The notes under the pieces: generated by a model
The model's database searches: none
What the model saw: the letters and a program-made list of their open reading frames with translations, nothing else
What the model was told of the DNA's origin: nothing
From: Vibrio sp. JC009
GTDB taxonomy: Bacteria > Pseudomonadota > Gammaproteobacteria > Enterobacterales > Vibrionaceae
Direction: 5' to 3'
Assembly: GCF_029016485.1 (NCBI RefSeq)
Contig: NZ_CP092107.1
Location: forward strand, 248,001-312,000
Length of the DNA stretch: 64,000 nt
In this document: positions 43,674-52,629 of the stretch, piece after piece
How the letters are laid out: each line of letters opens with the position of its first letter
How positions within the stretch are numbered: the first letter of the stretch is position 1
Position numbers and translations under genes: made by a program

Positions 43674-44558
43674 TTAAACCTCTCTTTTTCTATAGTTCCT
43701 TGGTGAACAACCAAAATACGCCTTAAATCTGTGGGTAAAGTTATAAGGATCATTGTAACCAAGGCGCTGCGCTATCATGCCCACTGTCCAGTCGCTGTTA
43801 TGCAGCAGATCTGCCGCTTTTTCCATTCTCAGAGAAATCAGACGGCTTCGCGGTGAACAGCCGTAAAGAGACTTGGTGATACGGTTTAGTTGCTCTTCAC
43901 TGATAAAGCACTTTTCTGCCATTCCGCGAACGGTCCAGGGCATCTGAAGCTGGGATTCAATTTCGTTGAACATCACCTGAACCCGCATGGAAGAGGTATA
44001 TTTCTTTCCTTCCACGCCAGTGAGCAGACGGGACATCTCACTGACTAAAAGCTTGCGGTAGTTTGCCCGGCCACCGGCTTCACTGTGCAGCAGAACCAGC
44101 ATAGACCAGAGCTCTTCGGCTTTATGGAACGGCACAACACTTTGTCCGAACTCATTGAGGTAGTCCCATTTGCTCGCTTCGGGCAGCAGGATCCAGAGCA
44201 TTTTCCAGCCTGGACTTTCTTCCGGAAGCTCAAAACGGAACAGAGATCTTGCAGGCAGAATCGTTAATGTATTCGGCTTTAAACGAGCCTGAAACTCCGG
44301 AGTGGTGAGCATGCCTTCCCCTTCCAGGGTACATAGAATGGAGTGCACTTCGGGACCGGCTCTCTCTATCTGATAGCCATCTTTTAGTTCGGATAAGCCA
44401 GCCATCACAACACCTTCGTCCCCCAACTCAGGGTAATCTGACAAGGTAATAAAACGCTCTTTACAGCCAGGCGCCAGGTATGTGAGATCCTTCCAGCTCT
44501 CTGGTGGCTCAAAATCACCAATGACAGATTCAAACATCTTTTTGTTATTTTCGAACAT
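43674..44558 (-). CDS. AraC-family transcriptional regulator
   Basis: 294 residues. The N-terminal 170 residues look like a cupin-type ligand domain (LKPNTLTILPARSLFRFELPEESPGWKMLWILL); the C-terminal 100 residues contain two helix-turn-helix motifs ending in MIAQRLGYNDPYNFTHRFKAYFGCSPRNYRKR, the AraC signature. Divergent from the MATE exporter with 53 bp between, so it very probably controls that gene. Inducer unknown. Confidence 0.9.
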   Translation of the reverse strand: MFENNKKMFESVIGDFEPPESWKDLTYLAPGCKERFITLSDYPELGDEGVVMAGLSELKDGYQIERAGPEVHSILCTLEGEGMLTTPEFQARLKPNTLTILPARSLFRFELPEESPGWKMLWILLPEASKWDYLNEFGQSVVPFHKAEELWSMLVLLHSEAGGRANYRKLLVSEMSRLLTGVEGKKYTSSMRVQVMFNEIESQLQMPWTVRGMAEKCFISEEQLNRITKSLYGCSPRSRLISLRMEKAADLLHNSDWTVGMIAQRLGYNDPYNFTHRFKAYFGCSPRNYRKREV

Positions 44559-44611
44559 GTCTATTTCCTCATCTGGCCGCTATATTATGCTCAAAATTTA
44601 CAGGAGGAGTT

Positions 44612-45982
44612 ATGACAATTCAAATTCAAAATAAAACGACTCCACCCCACTTACTGTCTAGGGTGGCAAAGCTTGCATTACCAGTTGCCTTACAGAGTGC
44701 TCTGGTGGCGATTCTTGCGTTGGCAGACGTAATCATGGTCAGCGATTTCGGTAAAGAAGCGACTGCAGCTGTGGGAATCGCCTCAAAATGGCATTTTGTC
44801 GCCATTATGATTATGGCCGGTCTTAGCACAGCAAACGGCATACTTGTTTCGCAATACTGGGGCAAAAACGATTCTGCTTCAGCAAAAACCGTCTCACTGA
44901 TGGCGGTGCGCATGGGCGCCTGGATTATTTTACCGGTTACCGCTGTTATCACTCTCGCTTCACCTTTGATCATGCAACTGCAAACCAGTGATTCTGCTGT
45001 TATCGAACTGGGATCGGATTACCTGTGGTTCGGCTTTCCGGTGTTAATTCTTACTCATATTGTGCTGGTGATTGAGTCCAGTATGCGTTCCAGTAATGAT
45101 GCTATGACGCCGCTTTATATGGGGTCGGTCACCATCTTTCTGAATATCGGTCTTAACTTCTGGCTGATTAAAGGCGGGTTAGGTATCGAAGCTATGGGCG
45201 TAGCCGGAGCGGCGCTGGCAACAACGCTGGCACGTGTTGCTCAGGTTCTTATGATGCTTGCCTATATGAAAAAGACCAATCACTGGCTGCTGCGTAGCAA
45301 AATTCTGACTCAGCAGGACAAACTGGCGGTTTCATTTAAAAAAATGGCCATCCCTACCTCATCTAATGCATTTTTGTGGGCGATGGGAACTCTGACTTAT
45401 CAGATGATTATCGGCCATATGGGCACCACAGAACTGGCGGTGTTTAGTATGCTTGGTCCTTTCGAGGGACTTTGTTACTCAGCCTTTTTCGGTATTGCGA
45501 CGGCCTGCTCTGTGATTACCGGGCAAAGCCTGGGTAAGGACGATTTTTCCGAAGCGATTAACAACTCAAGGTTTTTTCTGAAGCTGGTATTTTGTGTGGG
45601 AATTTCACTAAGTAGCGTACTGCTTCTTGAGCGGGATCTGCTGCTGAGCTGGCTAAACTTAAAAAGCAGTGAGTATTATGTTTACGCACTCCCGGCTATT
45701 TCGGTATTGTGCGCGGCCATCTGGCTGAGAATGCTGAACCTGATCATTATCAACGGCATTCTTCGTGCCGGCGGTGAAACCAGATTCTGCTTGAGAATGG
45801 ATTTTATTGCCATGTGGCTGGTCGGAATTCCGTTAACCGCCTACGGTGCCTTTATTGCCGAGTGGAGTTTTACCTGGGTTTATCTGCTTATCGTATCGGA
45901 AGAGATTGTTAAGTTTTCACTCTGCTTCCACCGGTATTTACAGCTTAAGTGGGTGAACAACCTGACACTGGCGCACAACTGA
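44612..45982 (+). CDS. MATE-family multidrug/cation exporter
   Basis: 456 residues with the twelve-helix two-fold layout of NorM-like proteins: an N-terminal LPVALQSALVAILALADVIMVSDFGKEATAAVGIASKW, and the matching second half at about residue 245. It should expel cationic drugs or metabolites in exchange for sodium or protons. Very strong CAGGAGGAG ribosome site. Likely regulated by the divergent AraC protein. Confidence 0.92.
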   Translation: MTIQIQNKTTPPHLLSRVAKLALPVALQSALVAILALADVIMVSDFGKEATAAVGIASKWHFVAIMIMAGLSTANGILVSQYWGKNDSASAKTVSLMAVRMGAWIILPVTAVITLASPLIMQLQTSDSAVIELGSDYLWFGFPVLILTHIVLVIESSMRSSNDAMTPLYMGSVTIFLNIGLNFWLIKGGLGIEAMGVAGAALATTLARVAQVLMMLAYMKKTNHWLLRSKILTQQDKLAVSFKKMAIPTSSNAFLWAMGTLTYQMIIGHMGTTELAVFSMLGPFEGLCYSAFFGIATACSVITGQSLGKDDFSEAINNSRFFLKLVFCVGISLSSVLLLERDLLLSWLNLKSSEYYVYALPAISVLCAAIWLRMLNLIIINGILRAGGETRFCLRMDFIAMWLVGIPLTAYGAFIAEWSFTWVYLLIVSEEIVKFSLCFHRYLQLKWVNNLTLAHN

Positions 45983-45983
45983 C

Positions 45984-46373
45984 TCAGGTAATCTTGTCCC
46001 GGTTAAGACGGATATAGCGGTTAGACATATTCGGAAGCGGCTTTTCAGGTAACTCCATTTTTTCATGCCGGAGATGCCTGATTGCCAGCAAAGGATGGCG
46101 TAGCAGCATTCTTGGACCGGCGTAGCGCATAACCGCTCTCATCTGCTCTTTTTCCGCTGGTTTGTAACAGTGTATCGGACATTTGTTGCAGGCGGGCTTC
46201 TCCTGACCATAAGGGCAACGGTCAAGCTTGGTTTCGGCATAATTCAATAACTCTTCACACTCACTGCATAGCACTTTTGTCTGATGATGATTTCTGCAGT
46301 AGATATTCATCATTGCGACAAGTGTTTTAAACTCGGTGACCAGTTCGCCTTCCAGAATTTTGCTTTCTTTCAT
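45984..46373 (-). CDS. ygbA: YgbA family protein (nitrous oxide-stimulated promoter family)
   Basis: 129 residues. Cysteine pattern typical of YgbA: C-x2-H (IYCRNHH), C-x2-C (LCSECEEL), RCPYG and CNKCPIHCY, which could hold an iron-sulfur or zinc centre. Relatives are induced by nitric oxide via NsrR and help growth under nitrosative stress. No NsrR-like site was evident by eye. Converges with the MATE gene, one base apart. Confidence 0.85.
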   Translation of the reverse strand: MKESKILEGELVTEFKTLVAMMNIYCRNHHQTKVLCSECEELLNYAETKLDRCPYGQEKPACNKCPIHCYKPAEKEQMRAVMRYAGPRMLLRHPLLAIRHLRHEKMELPEKPLPNMSNRYIRLNRDKIT

Positions 46374-46591
46374 ATTGGCTTAAGTGCAATGGGTTGTACC
46401 GTAAGGATACTAGAAAACCCAATTAGAATAATTACCCAGTTAGTAGTATTTGTTATGGTTGTTTACTATCTAAAGACGTCAATTATCTATCCGTCATCAC
46501 AGGCAATCGATTACATTGTTATTAGGGCTATTGTTCTAATAAACAATCGGTTAATCTTAGGCCCGTCGTTGTAACCAACTCACCAAGATTT

Positions 46592-48256
46592 ATGAACTCT
46601 CAAGACAGACCCTGGCTTAATAGCTACCCCAATGATGTTCCGCCTACCGTGGACGTCGACAAATACCAGAACATCAACGAAATGTTCAAAGAGTCTTTTG
46701 CGAAAAACGCAGATAAAGCGGCATTCGTGAATATGGGCCACTCCCTTACTTACCGGGAACTGGATGAAAAAAGTACGGCGTTTGCGGCTTACCTGCAAAA
46801 TGCGCTGAAAATGAAGAAAGGTGACCGTATCGCGCTGATGATGCCTAACCTGCTTCAGTACCCGATCACCATTTTAGGCGCACTAAAAGCCGGTCTGGTC
46901 GTGGTTAACGTTAACCCTCTTTACACGCCAAGAGAGCTGCAGCACCAGTTACGTGACTCAGGTGCCACCACTATTGTTGCTGTGACAAACTTTGGCAACA
47001 ACCTGCAGCAGATTATCGGTAAAACCAGCGTTAAGCATGTGATTCTGACCCGCATTGGTGACGAACTTGCCGCGCATAAAAGAACACTGGTTAACTTTGC
47101 GGTTAAGTACATTAAGCGAATGGTGCCTAAGTACAGCCTGCCTGGCGCTATCTCTCTGAAGCGTGCGTTAACTCAGGGCAAAAACATGTTCTTTAATGAA
47201 CCTGTGATTGATAGTGAAGATCTTGCCTACCTGCAGTATACCGGGGGAACAACCGGCCTTGCTAAGGGCGCGATGCTAACCCACAGAAACGTGATGGCGA
47301 ACGTGCTTCAGGTAGATGCTCACTTTTCACCAAGAAGCTCCTGTGAAAACGAACATGCCGTAACACCGCTGCCGCTCTATCATATTTTTGCAAACTCAGT
47401 GAGCATGATGCTGATTATGTACTTTGGCGGTACAAACCTGCTAATTACCAACCCGAGAGATCTGAACTCTTTTGTCAGTGACCTGAAAAAGTTCCCGTTC
47501 ACCATGATCTTCGGTCTGAATACCCTGTTTAATGGCTTAAATAAGCATGCGGGTTTCCGAAACCTTGATTTTAGCAATGCCAACTTCACCATTGCCGGTG
47601 GTATGGCAACGCAAAAGCATGTTGCCGATGAGTGGCAGAAAATCACAGGCATGCCGATTATCGAAGGCTACGGTCTGACAGAGTGCTCTCCTGTCGTTGC
47701 CGGAGGCATGCATACTCAACAGTCCTTTATTCCTTCTATCGGCGTTCCTATGCCATCAACCGACCTCAGAATCGTTGATAACGACGGAAACGAGCTTGAT
47801 GTGGGTGAAGTGGGCGAAATCCAGATTCGCGGCCCTCAGGTCATGAAGGGATACTGGCAGCAGGATCTTGAGACCAAAGAGGTGATGCACGAAGGTGGTT
47901 GGATCAGCTCAGGTGATATCGGCCGTATGGACGAAAAGGGCTTCTTCTATATTGAAGACCGCAAAAAAGACATGATTCTGGTTTCCGGCTTTAACGTCTT
48001 CCCGACGGAAATCGAAGAAGTGGCAACACTGCATCCGAAAGTGGTCGAAGCTGCCGCTGTCGGCGTTCCGGACAAAGTAGCTGGCGAGCGTGTAAAACTG
48101 ATTGTGGTAACCAGCGCACCGGTGACACCGGAAGAGCTTAAAAAGCACTGCAGACATCACCTGACCGGATACAAAATACCGAAAGTTGTCGAGTTCCGTG
48201 AAGAATTGCCAAAAACAAACGTTGGTAAAATTCTAAGGCGCGAGCTAAGAGACTAA
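46592..48256 (+). CDS. fadD: Long-chain fatty acid-CoA ligase
   Basis: 554 residues, the length of E. coli FadD (561). N-terminus PWLNSYPNDVPPTVD resembles FadD. The AMP-binding loop YTGGTTGLAKGAMLTHRN lies near residue 214; EGYGLTECSP, the GDIGRMDEKGFFYIEDRKKDMI hinge and the C-terminal catalytic lysine in TNVGKILRREL follow. It activates exogenous long-chain fatty acids to acyl-CoA. The ribosome site before the ATG is poor. The 218-bp upstream region is AT-rich but shows no FadR site that I can assign with confidence. Confidence 0.92.
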   Translation: MNSQDRPWLNSYPNDVPPTVDVDKYQNINEMFKESFAKNADKAAFVNMGHSLTYRELDEKSTAFAAYLQNALKMKKGDRIALMMPNLLQYPITILGALKAGLVVVNVNPLYTPRELQHQLRDSGATTIVAVTNFGNNLQQIIGKTSVKHVILTRIGDELAAHKRTLVNFAVKYIKRMVPKYSLPGAISLKRALTQGKNMFFNEPVIDSEDLAYLQYTGGTTGLAKGAMLTHRNVMANVLQVDAHFSPRSSCENEHAVTPLPLYHIFANSVSMMLIMYFGGTNLLITNPRDLNSFVSDLKKFPFTMIFGLNTLFNGLNKHAGFRNLDFSNANFTIAGGMATQKHVADEWQKITGMPIIEGYGLTECSPVVAGGMHTQQSFIPSIGVPMPSTDLRIVDNDGNELDVGEVGEIQIRGPQVMKGYWQQDLETKEVMHEGGWISSGDIGRMDEKGFFYIEDRKKDMILVSGFNVFPTEIEEVATLHPKVVEAAAVGVPDKVAGERVKLIVVTSAPVTPEELKKHCRHHLTGYKIPKVVEFREELPKTNVGKILRRELRD

Positions 48257-48261
48257 AAAGT

Positions 48262-48291
48262 AACAGGGTAACTGATATCAGTTACCCTGTT
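48262..48291. terminator. Perfect bidirectional terminator between fadD and yeiR
   Basis: AACAGGGTAACTG/CAGTTACCCTGTT, a 13-bp stem with ATAT loop, A run before and T run after. Confidence 0.92.
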
Positions 48292-48313
48292 TTTTAATGC
48301 ATTAAATTGATAA

Positions 48314-49291
48314 CTAGGAATAAAGTATCCGCAACTGAGCTTCAATCTCCAGCCAGGAAAGCTCTTCTCTATTGATAATCTCTATTCTGGACTCATAACC
48401 TTCCAGGCTCATTTCGTTCACAGATACAATCCCGTTCGACACGTTAAATGCGTAGCAGCCCTTTTCGGTATTGACTACCGCTTTTAATCTCTCTGCCTGA
48501 ACAGACGCAAACAAACCAAAAAGTCCGTCAAAGCTAAAGATCAGCTCTGAATCAAACAACCAGCCACAGCTATAATAGCCCTGCCCTTTGTTCTCCCTGC
48601 GGATAAACTTTTCACCCGCTGGCAACTCAAAGTCAGGCGCAAGTTCACTGTGATGGTGGTGATGATGCTCCGCACGGGGTGAAGCATTTCTTTCGCTTCT
48701 GACCATATCAAGAATGTCTGGCTCTATTTGACCGCACTGCGTCTCTGCGGCATAGATTTTTTTCGGTGTCTGTTTATCCAGCCAGCGGGAAAAGCTGTCC
48801 AGATGCGACTCATCACATAAGTCCGCCTTGTTAGCGATAACAATGTCGGCACTATCAAGCTGGTCGTTAAAGTTGGAGTTGCTTGTGTACTTAACATCAG
48901 AAAGGTTACGCGGATCCAGAAGTGCAATGGTTGCCTTTAGATCTACGTAGGGAGAATACTGCTCTGAAGTCAGCGTTGCCACGACCTGCTTTGGGTGGCC
49001 TAACCCTGTGGGCTCAATCAGCAGTCTGTCCGGTCCCTGGCGCAGCAGGGTATTAATTCCCACCGACATAGGAACACCAGCCGTGCAACACATGCACCCG
49101 CCCGGCACTTCTTTGATTAAGGCACCATGCTCGGTCATCATCGCGCCATCAATACCAATTTCACCAAACTCGTTTACTAATACGGCCCATGACTCATTTT
49201 CTGGTTTATTTTTAAGCAAGTTCAGGATAGCCGTCGTTTTACCAACCCCCAAGAATCCTGTGATTACATTAGTCGGGACTTTGTTTGTCAT
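48314..49291 (-). CDS. yeiR: COG0523 zinc-binding GTPase, YeiR type
   Basis: 325 residues. G3E GTPase with Walker A GFLGVGKTT at 12-20, the metal-binding CMCC at 66-69, LLIEPTGLGHP and the NKAD base-recognition motif near 154. A natural run of six histidines (residues 209-214) links it to the C-terminal CobW_C domain. The YeiR type is thought to be a zinc metallochaperone or insertase. It is the only gene of its unit; a structured leader RNA with a terminator lies upstream on the same strand. Confidence 0.92.
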   Translation of the reverse strand: MTNKVPTNVITGFLGVGKTTAILNLLKNKPENESWAVLVNEFGEIGIDGAMMTEHGALIKEVPGGCMCCTAGVPMSVGINTLLRQGPDRLLIEPTGLGHPKQVVATLTSEQYSPYVDLKATIALLDPRNLSDVKYTSNSNFNDQLDSADIVIANKADLCDESHLDSFSRWLDKQTPKKIYAAETQCGQIEPDILDMVRSERNASPRAEHHHHHHSELAPDFELPAGEKFIRRENKGQGYYSCGWLFDSELIFSFDGLFGLFASVQAERLKAVVNTEKGCYAFNVSNGIVSVNEMSLEGYESRIEIINREELSWLEIEAQLRILYS

Positions 49292-49407
49292 TCTTTCACT
49301 CCTCTGACGGACGCTACGTTATAACCAAGCGCAGTGCCCTATATCGGAAGTATATACGTAACAGATGATAAGATCCTAATTTCCCGGAGAATCGCGGTTT
49401 CAGAAAA

Positions 49408-49602
49408 GCAAAAAGGCGCACCATAAAAGTACGCCTTCGGTACCTCGTGACTCAATCGTGAGCGATGCGGAATGGGTCGAAGCTAAGAACGCTGCCCATA
49501 TAACTTACGAGGCCTAAGAGTTGGTAATTTAAATCCATCCAAATTGTACGTGTAAGGCGTCACTTTCCTCCATGTCGATGGGTTACCTATGCCTTACAAT
49601 TT
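49408..49602 (-). ncRNA. Candidate structured RNA (sRNA or leader of yeiR)
   Basis: On the minus strand, from about 49602 to 49410, three nested stems end in an intrinsic terminator. Stem I: 49591-49602 pairs with 49552-49558 and 49541-49545 across a bulge, with an inner CCAT-GTCG-ATGG hairpin (49570-49581). Stem II: CCTCGT (49443-49448) with ACGAGG (49507-49512), with ATGGG/CCCAT inside. Terminator 49413-49437. The terminator lies 120 bp before the yeiR start. I do not recognise the family; it is not 6S, tmRNA, SRP, RNase P, GcvB, GlmZ or Qrr. Confidence 0.5.
49413..49437 (-). terminator. Terminator of the structured RNA
   Basis: AAGGCGTAC/GTGCGCCTT stem (one G-U pair) with a 7-nt loop, followed by TTT on the minus strand after CCTT. 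Confidence 0.65.
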
Positions 49603-49776
49603 AAGTTTGGCCGTAAATCCGTAAAACGCAAGAATCTGCCGCTGCAAATACCATTTTTGTGATTTTTATTCGCGTTTTTGATATTAATAAAACCATTATG
49701 TTGACAGATAGTTGTGGTAGAATCTTTGCTCAATTTTTCAGCCCCACAGTTCAAACTGATTTAACTACGAGTTACG

Positions 49777-51120
49777 ATGCCAAAATTAGCCAGGCCAACC
49801 CTTATCCCCCGCTTTTTCACTTCACAGAGAGACTATTTCACTGTGGTGTTACTATCCGGTCTGGTCGGAACCATTGCTGGCGGCGTCGTCTCCTACTTCA
49901 ATATTATTATCAACTATATACTTGATGTCAGAATTTCATTTATTGACTATAACTCGAATGAAGACTTCTGGATAACGGCCGTGATTGTCGTAGTAACAGG
50001 CGGATTAATGGCGGGCCTTGGTTTCTGGCTGACCTACCGTTTTGCGCCGGAAACCGAAGGCAGCGGCATTCCTCATGTAGAAGGTGCGCTTGTGGGCGAG
50101 CACGATATCAGATGGTGGCGGGTACTTCCGGTTAAGTTTGTCTCTTCCATTCTGGCGATCAGCTCGGGGATGATCCTTGGCCGGGGCGGTCCGTCAATTC
50201 AGCTCGGTGGCGCGGTTGGCCGCATGGTTGCCAGTAAAGCAAACCGGTTTGAACAGGCACAACATATCTTTATTGCCGCAGGCTCTGCAGCCGGTATCGC
50301 AGCCGCCTTTAATACGCCACTGGCGGCAATACTCTTTGTTAATGAGGAGATGAGGCGCCATTTCATCAACAACTTTACTTCCATTAAGTGCGTAACTCTG
50401 GCTGTTATCGCCGGAACCGTTGTTATGGAATATCTGAACGGGCAGAACGCAGTGCTTCAGATCCCTGAGTTTCAGACGCCACCTCTGCTTTCACTCTGGT
50501 CATTTGCTGTGCTGGGAATGATATTTGGCGTAGTCGGCGTTTATTTTAACTACTGGATCCTTGCAGGTACTGCCTGGGTTAAAAAACACCATCAGAATAA
50601 CATTGTAAAACTGGTCGCTATTGGCGTGGTTTTCGGCTCTCTGTTCTCCGTGCTTCATGTTTCTCTTCCAATTCTTTCCGGCGGAAGCCTTCCTCTAATT
50701 GAGGATCTTTTCAGCAACCCTGCTCCGCTGGGCATTATGGCGTTTTTCTTCCTGTTAAGACTGTTTGGCACCATTGCCTGCTTTTCCTCCGGTGCACCGG
50801 GCGGGATATTTGCCCCAATCCTGACACTGGGCACATTCCTTGGCATGACTTACGGTGTATTAATGAGCGGCCTTGCCCCTGACATGACATCTGAGCCTGG
50901 TATGTACGCCGTTGCCGGTATGGGAGCACTGATAGCAGCAAGCTTACGAACCCCTTTAACCGGCGTTGTGCTGATCGTAGAAATCTCCAACAACTATCAG
51001 CTGATACTGCCGATTCTGGTAACCTGCCTTGGCGCAACCTTTATCGCACAGGCCATGGGAGGACAACCCCTGTACGCCTCACTGCTTGAGCTCAAAAGTA
51101 AGAACTGGAAGCTTAAGTAA
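49777..51120 (+). CDS. clcA: ClC-family chloride transporter lacking the gating glutamate
   Basis: 447 residues (E. coli ClcA 473). Conserved ClC motifs: GSGIP (serine 96, chloride coordination), GIFAPILTLG and the tyrosine in GGQPLY (Y433); the inner proton-path glutamate is kept in FVNEEMR (E191). The motif normally reading G-R-E-G-P reads G-R-G-G-P (residues 135-139): the external gating glutamate is a glycine, encoded GGC. By analogy with E148 mutants this should uncouple proton exchange and give channel-like chloride flux. Inner membrane; monocistronic. Confidence 0.92.
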   Translation: MPKLARPTLIPRFFTSQRDYFTVVLLSGLVGTIAGGVVSYFNIIINYILDVRISFIDYNSNEDFWITAVIVVVTGGLMAGLGFWLTYRFAPETEGSGIPHVEGALVGEHDIRWWRVLPVKFVSSILAISSGMILGRGGPSIQLGGAVGRMVASKANRFEQAQHIFIAAGSAAGIAAAFNTPLAAILFVNEEMRRHFINNFTSIKCVTLAVIAGTVVMEYLNGQNAVLQIPEFQTPPLLSLWSFAVLGMIFGVVGVYFNYWILAGTAWVKKHHQNNIVKLVAIGVVFGSLFSVLHVSLPILSGGSLPLIEDLFSNPAPLGIMAFFFLLRLFGTIACFSSGAPGGIFAPILTLGTFLGMTYGVLMSGLAPDMTSEPGMYAVAGMGALIAASLRTPLTGVVLIVEISNNYQLILPILVTCLGATFIAQAMGGQPLYASLLELKSKNWKLK

Positions 51121-51184
51121 AGCTGTTTAATTACTACAGAACGGTGCTAATTTCCTCCCAACCTTAAGCTTCATTTGCCAAATT

Positions 51185-51236
51185 ATTGAATAGTTACGCA
51201 AAACTCTCGTTCCCATGGTCCTCCGTGGGAATGTAT
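51185..51236. repeat. Left part of palindromic repeat copy, interrupted by the IS
   Basis: Essentially identical for about 49 nt to 27671-27719 (ATTGAATAGTTACGC...GTGGGAATG). The match stops at the left end of the IS element. The continuation of the repeat resumes at 52592 after the IS. Confidence 0.85.
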
Positions 51237-51246
51237 ATGGACTCCC

Positions 51247-51494
51247 CCTGTAACACAAGTGGTTTAAGATAATAAGAGTTTATGCAAGTGCACGTATATT
51301 CGGTTTCATCATGGGGCGCTACCCCGAACCTTTATGGCTAAATCCACTAACAAGGCTTCTAATCGCAGTCCAGGCATTTATTGCCTCATTCCCACACAGA
51401 GTTTGCCTTGTGTGCTGTGCTAACACTTTATCTTAATTACTTGCTATTACGCTGGTTTGTCGTTTGCTCCAAATTCAGCTTTACCTTATTTCAG
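51247..51494 (-). ncRNA. Putative bridge/seek RNA region of the IS
   Basis: Non-coding part downstream of the transposase, where IS1111-type elements encode the guide RNA. It is structured: a GGGG/CCCC hairpin near 51325, a CACAC/GTGTG hairpin near 51394-51414, and an AGGCA/TGCCT hairpin near 51372-51386. Between the last two lies the complement of GTGGGAATG (51387-51395), the exact sequence that flanks the left IS end at 51225-51233. This fits a target-recognition guide. Confidence 0.55.
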
Positions 51495-52517
51495 TTAAGC
51501 TAACTTAAGCTGGTAAGGCTGTTTTGATTTCAATATGGCACACGCCATCCTGACTATCTTATTCGCTAGAGCAATAACGACTTTATTCACATGGTTTCTC
51601 TCTAACAGAGAGCGTATCCACTGACTAAGTGGATCAGTTTTATCTTTGACATGACTAACTACAGCTCGGGCACCATGAACGACAAGAGCTCTGAGATAAC
51701 GATCTCCTCGCTTAGTAATGCCAAGGTTGATATTTCTACCTCCACTTCCTGTATGAGCAGGCACTAATCCAATGCTTGCGCTTGCATCCCTACCACACTT
51801 ATAAGCCGATGCATTTCCTAACCTGGCATACAAAGCACTGCCTGAAATCCATGAAATACCCGGTAACGAGGCTAAAAGCTTACAATCTTCATTTTGTTTT
51901 GCCTGATTGGTAAGAGCTTGAGTGGCATCATCAATTTGGGTATCAAGCGCGAGCAACTGTTCTTTAAGATTATTTAGAATAAACCGAGCAGCATGGGTTA
52001 ATTCATTTTCAGCATTTTCCAACTCAAACGGTAGCTGTTTTCTGAGCGAATTGATTCCTATGGGAAATTTGATGCCATATTCCATCGCAAGCCCCCGGAT
52101 ACGGTTAGCAAGCTGTGTTCGTTGCTTAATATAACCTTCCCGCAGTCTTAGTAAGCAGGCAAGATCTTGCTGTTCAACAGTTTTAACCGGAACGAAATGA
52201 ATATCTGTCCGCTGACTGGCTTCATAAATAGCCAAAGCATCATTGGGATCATTTTTATTTCCCGAGCGATACTTAGCGGCGATCTGAGCAGGCACGAGTA
52301 AGACTTGATGTCCTGCCTGCTGGAACTTTCGACCCCAATAATGAGCCGTTGCACAAGCTTCCATACAAATAACAGCTTTGGGGTGCTTAGCCACCATTGA
52401 AATTAACTTTGATTGAGATACTTTTTGATTAGATGAAAGCTTTCCGTGCTTATTAATTATCGCAACTTGAATAACAGTCTTAGCAAGGTCGATAGAAATA
52501 GTGATATTCTTGTTCAT
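51495..52517 (-). CDS. IS110/IS1111-family transposase
   Basis: 340 residues. N-terminal DEDD domain (ISIDLAKTVIQVAI with the first aspartate, then CMEACATAHYWGR and NDPNDALAIYEA) and C-terminal Transposase_20 domain (LLASLPGISWISGSALYARLG, ASIGLVPAHTGSGGR with the serine expected to act in recombination). The reading frame is intact, so the element may be active. It recombines DNA guided by a short RNA encoded in the element. Confidence 0.94.
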   Translation of the reverse strand: MNKNITISIDLAKTVIQVAIINKHGKLSSNQKVSQSKLISMVAKHPKAVICMEACATAHYWGRKFQQAGHQVLLVPAQIAAKYRSGNKNDPNDALAIYEASQRTDIHFVPVKTVEQQDLACLLRLREGYIKQRTQLANRIRGLAMEYGIKFPIGINSLRKQLPFELENAENELTHAARFILNNLKEQLLALDTQIDDATQALTNQAKQNEDCKLLASLPGISWISGSALYARLGNASAYKCGRDASASIGLVPAHTGSGGRNINLGITKRGDRYLRALVVHGARAVVSHVKDKTDPLSQWIRSLLERNHVNKVVIALANKIVRMACAILKSKQPYQLKLA

Positions 52518-52591
52518 GGCATGGGCTCCTTTTTAGTTGACACTCTTACCTTAGCCGATATTTTCGACGAAGGTGAGGGAGTCCATGCCAT

Positions 52592-52629
52592 TGCATATCA
52601 GATTCAAAGTTACCAGCAGGAGTATAAAT
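52592..52629. repeat. Right part of the interrupted palindromic repeat
   Basis: TGCATATCAGATTCAAAGTT and the following 15 nt match 27718-27756 at all but four positions. The second palindrome arm of the full copy is not found beyond here, so this copy is truncated. From 52630 to 52838 I see no gene. Confidence 0.8.

Larger units (their letters stand above)
51237..52586 (-). mobile_element. IS110-family (IS1111-like) insertion sequence
   Basis: Bounded by a perfect 10-bp inverted repeat, ATGGACTCCC at 51237-51246 and GGGAGTCCAT at 52577-52586. Carries one transposase gene (51495-52517) with about 250 bp of non-coding sequence on its 3' side and 70 bp on its 5' side. Short inverted repeats and a 3' non-coding region fit the IS1111 subgroup. 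It sits within a dispersed palindromic repeat, whose halves flank it (51185-51236 and 52592-52629). Confidence 0.85.

Noticed and set aside
49300..49400. Zur box upstream of yeiR
   Set aside because: Only an 8-bp GTTATAAC palindrome is present, too short to call a Zur site.
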